NCBI GenBank assembly: GCA_003427395.1
Contig: BFEA01000626.1
Location: 27,060-52,232, forward strand
Direction of reading: 5' to 3'
Source: Chara braunii
Lineage: Eukaryota; Streptophyta; Charophyceae; Charales; Characeae
DNA: 25,173 nt
The notes under the pieces are model-generated. The model was not told the origin of the DNA, did not search any database, and saw only the letters and a list, made by a program, of their open reading frames with translations. This document shows, in pieces, positions 19,246 through 25,173 of the stretch. Position 1 is the stretch's first letter. Every line of letters starts with the position of its first letter. A program made the position numbers and the translations under genes.

Positions 19246-20880
19246 ACCTCTATCTCTCTACCCTCTAATAGTCCAAATGATCCTCCTTCAGATTTGGTCG
19301 TCTCTATACGCGACTTGCGGTCGGATCTTGGTGATCCCTTTGCTGATCCCCCACCCCCACCTGTCCCACCAGACATCCAAACCCTCCTCAATCGGTTTCC
19401 GGAAGTTCTGGCCGAGCCACGTGGAGTCCCCACGCGACCGGTCCGACACACCATCGAGTTAGTCGAAGGTGTTATCCCTCCAAAGGGCTGCGTGTACCGT
19501 ATGGGACCCGGAGAGTTGGAGGAACTCTGGCGACAAATCGATGAGATGATTGACAAAGGGTGGATCAAACCTAGTGAATCTGAATTTGGTGTTCCTATAT
19601 TGTTTGTTCCAAAGAAAGGAGGAAAACTCCGCATGTGTATTGACTATCGCCGTCTAAACCGCATCACAAGAAAGAACGCCTATCCATTACCCCGCATAGA
19701 CGATTTGCTTGATGCTGCAGGTGGGTGCAAGGTCTTCTCCAAGATCTATCTCAAGTCTGGCTACCACCAGATTGAAGTCGATCCTGCGGACCAGCACAAG
19801 ACTGCGTTCAAAACACGCGACGGGCTTTATGAGATCATCGTAATGCCCTTCGGTCTCACGAACGCACCAGCCACTTTTCAAAGCCTCATGGACAAGATCC
19901 TCCGCGAACAGATTAGCCGGTTCGTGGTAGTCTACCTTGATGATATCTTGATCTTCAGCAAGTCCATAGAGGAACATCTCAAGCATCTTGAGGAAGTGCT
20001 CGCTATCCTCAAGAAGACGCAACTCCATCTCAACTTGGAGAAATCCGAGTTTGGGAAGGATAGCGTCATCTATCTTGGGCATCGGTTGTCTGCTGCAGGC
20101 CTAGAGCCTGAGGCAACCAAGATTGAGGTCATACGCGATTGGCCTCNGCCTNCGAACATTCGCGAATTGCNTTNTTTCCTTGGTCTCNCNTNGTATTATC
20201 GNAAGTTTGTACCCCGTTTTTCTATCATTGCTCGTCCATTGTCGCGACTAACCAGTAAAAATGTGCCTTATTCCTGGGATGCCGCGTGTACAAAAGTTTT
20301 TCAAGCTCTCAAGGAAGCCTTGGTAAGTTACCCAATACTCCGCATTGCAGATCCCAAACTGACATTCGTAGTTACTACGGATGCAAGTCAGTATGGAATC
20401 GGTGCAGTGCTGCAACAAGATGATGGCGATGGCTTGCGGACACTCGAGTACTATAGCAAACGGATGCCCAGCGTAAAGGTAGCCACTTCCACCTACATGC
20501 GCGAACTCTATGCCTTGCGTATGGCATTGGATCACTGGAAACATTATCTTTTGGGGCACCACTTCAAAGTCTTCTCATATCATGAGACCCTGAAGTGGAT
20601 CAAACAGCAAACTACCCTGTCCCCTACCTTGCTTCGCAGGTTCCATGAGATTGACATCTTCGATTTTGAATTAAGACACAAAAAGGGTTGTTATAATCGA
20701 GTCGCTGACGCATTGTCTCGCCACCCTGAGTACATGACTTGCCTTGTGAAATCCTACGGCCTCCGGAAGAAACTGAAGGAGGAACTCGTAGAGCAAACAA
20801 CTAAGGATCCGAAACTTAATTCCATCCTTGAGCGGCTGCGAGCTGATCCTAGTAGTCAGCCTGATTTCCCCAAGTACGGA
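19246..20880 (+). pseudogene. reverse transcriptase and RNase H of the younger element
   Basis: This frame is open to 21237. Fingers: GVPILFVPKKGGKLRMCID. Motif A reads FSKIYLKSGYHQI, where the family has Asp; the codon TAT at 19747-19749 replaces a catalytic aspartate. Motif B is MPFGLTNAPATFQ. Motif C, YLDD, is intact at 19933-19944. The thumb/connection at 20147-20202 contains eight Ns, leaving X residues in the FLG-type motif. RNase H has TTDASQYGIGAVL (Asp 20380-20382) and the ADALSR motif (Asp 20707-20709), but the third site reads FSYHETLKW with TAT at 20578-20580, again Tyr for Asp. Even without the downstream stops this enzyme should be dead. Confidence 0.92.
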
Positions 20881-22326
20881 GGACTGATTTTTCGTCGCTA
20901 CGGGAACCATGACCGTTTGTGTGTGCCCAACCATGAGCCTCTCCGCACACACTTTCTGGATTTGGCTCATGGCCGGAGCGGGCACTTCGGCATGGCAAAA
21001 ACGTACGCTAATTTGCTGAGACAATTTGATTGGATTGGCGTGAAAAGGACTGCTGAGAAGTTTGTAGCTGAATGTCAAGTCTGTCAACGGATCAAACCAT
21101 GCAGACAAAAGCCCATGGGGCTACTCACATCCCTACCCATTCCTGATGGTCCCGAGGAGTCTGTCTCCATCGACTTTACTGACATGGGTAAGGTAAGCAA
21201 AAACGGTTATTCCCAAGTCATGGTGATTGTTGACTGATTTTCATAATTTCTTAATCTGTTCCCTTTGCCGCCCCGCGCCCCAACAGATCTAGTGATTCGT
21301 GAATTCCAACAGAAATACATTCTGCAATTCGGAACCCCGAAGACTCTTGTGAACGATCGGGATCCGCGTTTCATTAGCACTGAATGGAAGGATTTCACGT
21401 CTCACCTAGGAATCAAACTGTGCATGACATCAAGTTGACACCCCGAAGCCAACGGTGTGACTGAGGAGATCAACCAGACTGTATTTCAACTTCTCCACCC
21501 GTTGATTATTCCGGACCAGGAGACATGGGATGAGGAGCTATATTCTGTTAAGGGTTTGTACAACAACTCCGTCCATTCTGTCACCGCCATGACACCCAAC
21601 AGGTTGCACTACGGTTGGCAGATCCGTAATTCGCTCTCCTACTTATTCCTTAAGCAGCCAGCTGGCTTAACACCTGGCAGGCCCGACTTCAGGGCTAAGT
21701 ATGATCGCTTGCTCAAAGCTGCTATTGCAGCTATGACCAAGTGGCAGCATGCCATGATCCACCATGCGAACAAAAAGTGTCGACCATCGGAGATTCAGGT
21801 AGGAAGCTATGTCTGGGTAAAAATGTCTGAATTCTCAGAGGAGGAGGGAGTCTCACGCAAACTCCTCCCACTCTACTACGAGCTTTGGGAAGTCTTAAAA
21901 GTAATTGGGGAAGATCACTTTGGCCCTTCGTACGTTGTAGACGTGCCAGCTCACCTGCGCACATATCCCGTGTTCCATGCATCTAAATTGTATCTCCACC
22001 GTGATGCCAAGACATTCAATTACCGCGAAGATATGATCCCTCCCGCAATTAAGGGCGGGCATGAGATAGATAGAATCAAACAACATGTAGGTAAGGGGAG
22101 AAACAGACAGTACCAGGTTCATTTTATGTATCACCCATTATATGATCTGTACTGGATCTCCAAACAGGAACTGCTATGCAGCGCACCACGCGTTGTTAAA
22201 GCCTACGAGCAACAAATCGCTGCTAACGTCGCACCAAAGATCTCAACGAGGCTCACTGCAACAGAGTATTCCAGGAATCTCTTTGCCTTGCTCGCCTACG
22301 ATGCGTTTGCCGAGGACTCGGAATGA
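20881..22326 (+). pseudogene. integrase with C-terminal chromodomain, three stops
   Basis: The frame continues from RT with no shift. The HHCC zinc site is intact: His 20968 and 20983, Cys 21073 and 21082. The catalytic triad is Asp 21172-21174, Asp 21355-21357 (NDRDPRF) and Glu 21463-21465, with 35 residues between the last two, so all three survive. Stops are TGA 21235-21237, TAA 21244-21246 and TGA 21436-21438. The C-terminal part has VGSYVWVKM, VVDVPAHLRTYPVFHASKL and then a chromodomain-like block at 22060-22209 (HEIDRIKQH, YQVHFMYHPLYDLYWISKQE). Chromodomains in this position steer integration towards marked chromatin. It ends at TGA 22324-22326, 28 bases before the PPT. Confidence 0.92.
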
Positions 22327-22354
22327 GTTACTCGCTCGAAGGGACCTCGCTCTT

Positions 22355-22367
22355 GAGGGGGGGGTAG
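22355..22367 (+). other. polypurine tract of the younger element
   Basis: GAGGGGGGGGTAG lies directly before the 3' LTR start. A purine run in this place primes plus-strand DNA synthesis in LTR elements. Confidence 0.85.
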
Positions 22368-23712
22368 TGTGATAACCCGTCCAAACAAGGACTGAAACAC
22401 ACAACTGATTTCTGAGTTTTGCTCATAGACTGAATGCCCTACTGAGTTCCCGCCAGCTAAGTCTGTGTGTGTGTGTGCGTGCTGGACTACGTGTCTATCT
22501 GAGTGCTGGTTGACTTGCATGTGTGTGGCTGTGCCTGTCTGAGTGCTGGTTGGTATGAGTGTGTGGGGCCCATCAGGGCACTTGTTCATTCGTTGGGTCC
22601 TCAGGGCCGGTACTTACCTGTGGTCGTGGCTTTGAAGGGTTGCAGCGGGAAAAAATCACTCAAGAAGAGGGTAGCCTGGTACAGCATCCGGCAGGGGGGT
22701 GAATATGCAGGTACCGGAGGCCGAGCAGAAGAAGACAAAAGTGGCATTTTTAGAGGCTGGTAGTGTAGGCTAGGTCTAGCAGGTACCAGTTTGAGTCTAG
22801 GGCCTGTAGGGGCAATATTAGAGTATGCAATGATGTTTCCCTCCAAAAGAGGAGGAGGTACTGGTTGCTTGGGAAGGCCAGCAGCCTGGAAGTCACCGCC
22901 CAAGAGGCAAAGCAGGCCGCTATATCTTCAGGCCGGGCGGAAGACCCGGCCTCTTTTTCGGGCAAGTTTGGCGACACACTGGTGGAGCGCTGGCTGGAGC
23001 AGCGCTAAGCTGGAGCAGCGCTGCTGGGGAGGAAGGAGAAGGACATGAGGGAGGAAGAAGGAGGAAGGAGGAAGGAAGGGGGAGGAGCGCCAGGGGTACT
23101 TACCTGGCTATGGTGGCAACCATCTTCGTCACCTTGGTGGGCGCTGCAGCAGGGAGTCCCCAACTGGGGAGAGCTACAACAAGAAGCTTCAAGGCAGGGT
23201 TGGGCATGGCGGCCATAGCTAGAGCAGCCATAGCTGATTTGGGTTGTCCTTTGGACGTGTGGGCAAGGCCTAGTAGCCTGCCATAGCCTCGACCTATGTG
23301 AGTGAAGAATGAAGGGAGGCGGTCATGGCTATGGTGAACCTCAAGCGATACCTGCAGTAGAAGAGGGACTCGGACATTGATTCTGGACCAGTCATTCAAC
23401 ATTGTATTATTATTTCTTGTATGAATAAGAAGAGGGAGATAAGGAAGAGGAGATTGCTGGGCGAAGAAGAAGAGCCTTGTCATTGTCTTTGCTGGTGTAC
23501 GTCTTCTTCTTCTTCTTTCTAACTTCTCCTTCTTCTTCTACTCCTCTCTCTCCTCTCAAGTTCATTCATTTCTTTCTGCAATTGGATGGCATTGTACTTT
23601 CCAGTGGATGTGTATCNCTCTCTCCTCTCAAGTTCATTCATTTCTTTCTGCAATTGGATGGCATTGTACTTTCCAGTGGATGTGTATCTCGAAATTGGCC
23701 AGGGTCATAACA
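22368..23712 (+). repeat. 3' LTR of the younger element (1345 bp)
   Basis: It matches the 5' LTR from TGTGATAACC to GGTCATAACA. Differences include many transitions in the first 200 bases and a small extra duplication near 22985-23025, where GCTGGAGCAGCGCT appears twice against once in the 5' LTR. This explains most of the eight-base length gain. The 71-bp duplication with a central N is present here too. Confidence 0.93.
23546..23688 (+). repeat. 71-bp exact duplication split by a single N (3' LTR)
   Basis: 23546-23616 and 23618-23688 read the same, with N at 23617, at the same relative place as in the 5' LTR. Confidence 0.85.
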
Positions 23713-23716
23713 CTAG
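23713..23716. repeat. target-site duplication CTAG, 3' copy
   Basis: It pairs with 13993-13996 and confirms the outer limits of the younger element. Confidence 0.8.
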
Positions 23717-24158
23717 TCTCATTTGCTCTCCCCAACCACACGCCATACCGTAGAGGGACAGCATGGTCGCTTGGGATGGACCAAAGCTGCTCACATTAAG
23801 TTGAGCATCATTGTCCAAAGGGAGGGGCCTGGCGATATATCGGGTGGAGTTCGCATCCACCACAGGGCATTGACACCGCCCTGCCAGATCATTACAACCG
23901 TTCCGGGACTAACCCTCGAGGTCTTCGTAACTACACTCGCAGACTAATAGAGAGTCTGAACTCTCTTGAAAGGATGAGGTCGGTGTAGGGCCAAACCCCG
24001 ATAGACTTTCGAGCCTTGGTCGACCCCACTGCGGGTCCCATTTGGCTCGGACCGCCCACGCTCACGCTCAGGGCGCGGGCAGTTCGTCCCAGGGTCACCC
24101 CCACCTAGTGCTTTGAGATGAATGGGTGTGGGCCATCGCGCGAGACAACTTTGAGATT
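23717..24158. other. flanking DNA, nothing recognised
   Basis: GC-rich sequence with no supported gene on either strand. If the younger element entered the old element's 3' LTR, this would be the rest of that LTR or its flank, but no repeat partner confirms this. Confidence 0.3.
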
Positions 24159-24205
24159 GGGGATGTAGCTCAGCCCTCCCGCCGGGTGGTAGTCTCGCTG
24201 GTCGT
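24159..24205 (+). other. weak tRNA-like (A-box-like) stretch, possible SINE head
   Basis: GGGGATGTAGCTCAG at 24159-24173 matches the typical first 15 bases of a eukaryotic tRNA-Ala, and GGTGGTAG follows at 24185-24192 after an insertion. A TTCGAATAC word at 24259-24267 is B-box-like but too far away for a tRNA. No cloverleaf can be closed, so this is at best a degenerate tRNA or tRNA-derived SINE fragment. Confidence 0.2.
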
Positions 24206-25113
24206 TTTGCAAACGTTGATGTTTTTTCGATTCTTGGTTGTGTTCTCAAGCAAATGCTCCTTCGAATACGCAGGCAGTCCAGGGGTTCTTTGGGAGTTTT
24301 TCTTCTCTTGTGCACATGCTAAGCGTCATCCTTAGGCCACGCACCATTTCCCTAAGCACAACAATCCTTCAGTGTCATCGGGGTGCGGGAACGCCGTCTT
24401 CCCCCTCGCCTCTACACTCTCCTCGCGTCTCATACATTTCATCCATCGTCATTGGAGCAGGCCCCTTAGTCCTTTCGGGGGGTTCACATGCATACATAGG
24501 CTACTTCACAGCCTGATCATCAACAAGCCTCATCCTTTTTTTTTGTTTGCATTCCAAGTCTCAAGCACAAAGGTTGCCCTCATGGTTCGGTTTTACACTA
24601 AGGGCTCGTAGCCCCTTTGCCCCTTCTTCCCCTTTTCCTTGGCCGCCCGATTTCTCCCGGCCCGGTCCAACTCAAGACATCCCAAGACTTTACTTCCCTC
24701 CACAATCCCACATGAAAGAAAACACCGATACAATCCCCCATTGGGTTCAACACATAGCCCTTCCCGCATGTCTAATCTTTCATTTTCTTTGGCTTCTCAT
24801 TGTTCTCCTTTCTTTGCTCAATCATTCCATCCTCTTCTCATAGTCATCCAGTTGGGGAAATGGTTGAGTCAAACTGACCTCGCTTCAAGCATCAACTAGC
24901 CCTTTTTCCGAACTTGACCTTTCTCAGTTGCTTGCGTGTCTTTTCCTTTCTTTTCTTTCTTGGCGGCACAAGGGACCGACAACCTCCCCCTTGCCCACTT
25001 TCTCCGCCAAGCGAGGACAAGTTTCTTTCACCGTTCGTTCCCCTGGCAATGTAACAAGTGAGAGGTGAAGGGTTAGTTATTTCCCAAGTAATGCAAGGGA
25101 GAGAGGGTAAAAT

Positions 25114-25115
<2 letters not shown>
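24206..25115. other. pyrimidine-rich flank, nothing recognised
   Basis: The + strand is rich in C and T, the reverse of the purine-rich old element, with a T9-type run near 24536-24544 and CTTT-rich tracts near 24940-24960. Several long stop-free frames exist only because of this composition; none has a recognisable domain. Confidence 0.35.

Positions 25116-25167
<52 letters not shown>
25116..25167 (+). repeat. (GA)n microsatellite, about 26 units
   Basis: An uninterrupted AG/GA dinucleotide run close to the window end. Confidence 0.97.
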
Positions 25168-25171
<4 letters not shown>

Positions 25172-25173
25172 GA

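Larger units (their letters stand above)
13997..23712 (+). mobile_element. complete but inactive Ty3/gypsy chromovirus LTR retrotransposon
   Basis: This is a full element of about 9.7 kb: 5' LTR, PBS, leader, gag, pro, RT, RNase H, integrase, chromodomain, PPT and 3' LTR, flanked by CTAG duplications. The pol order and the chromodomain after integrase place it among Ty3/gypsy chromoviruses. In the first 170 bases or so the two LTRs differ at roughly 14 positions, mostly transitions, so the insertion is not recent; I did not align the whole LTRs. Gag and pol carry several stops, and pol has two frameshifts before the RT. It lies downstream of, and in the same direction as, the older element. 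Confidence 0.95.

Noticed and set aside
23944-24315. 123-codon minus-strand frame in the right flank
   Set aside because: Basic, low-complexity product without any recognisable domain; GC-rich composition explains the open frame.

Overview
The window looks like repeat-rich nuclear DNA of a green plant or streptophyte alga. A Chara-like charophyte is my guess from the style of the Ty3/gypsy proteins; nothing in the window proves it. There are no bacterial operons, no CRISPR array, no rRNA, and no ordinary host gene that I recognise. Every coding remnant is on the + strand and without introns.

Layout. (1) 1-690: leader-like DNA with a GC-rich cluster of CGTACG palindromes. (2) 691-4305: four tandem, diverged copies (A-D) of one unrecognised family of about 250 residues. 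Only copy C (2467-3243) is fully open; A, B and D carry stops or a frameshift. (3) 4886-11354: the heavily decayed gag-pol of an old Ty3/gypsy element. It has a gag with a ruined zinc knuckle, an aspartic protease, an RT with YIDD, a partly deleted RNase H, and an integrase that has lost two of its three catalytic acids. (4) 11750-12643: an unrecognised acidic, serine-rich reading frame downstream of pol, with two in-frame stops. (5) 13359-13548: about five 38-bp tandem repeats, each able to fold into a hairpin. (6) 13997-23712: a complete younger Ty3/gypsy element of about 9.7 kb, flanked by the 4-bp duplication CTAG. Its parts are a 1337-bp 5' LTR, a PBS, a leader with two strong hairpins, gag, pro, RT-RNase H, integrase with a chromodomain, a PPT and a 1345-bp 3' LTR. 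(7) 23713-25173: unrecognised flanking DNA ending in a (GA)n microsatellite.

How the parts relate. The younger element is a chromovirus. Its gag and pol frames meet at a GGGAAAC heptamer in exactly the register a -1 programmed frameshift needs. It is now dead: gag and pol contain stops and frameshifts, and two catalytic aspartates (RT motif A and the RNase H TDH-type motif) are tyrosine. It sits downstream of the older element, possibly inside that element's 3' LTR. The A-D array, the old gag-pol and the 3' frame all share one strand and are closely packed. They may therefore be parts of one unusually large retroelement with accessory genes, but this is inference.

The assembly has ten single Ns. 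Eight fall in one conserved RT stretch (20147-20202). One falls at the same site in each LTR, between two identical 71-bp copies, which suggests a consensus-filled or wrongly joined assembly there.
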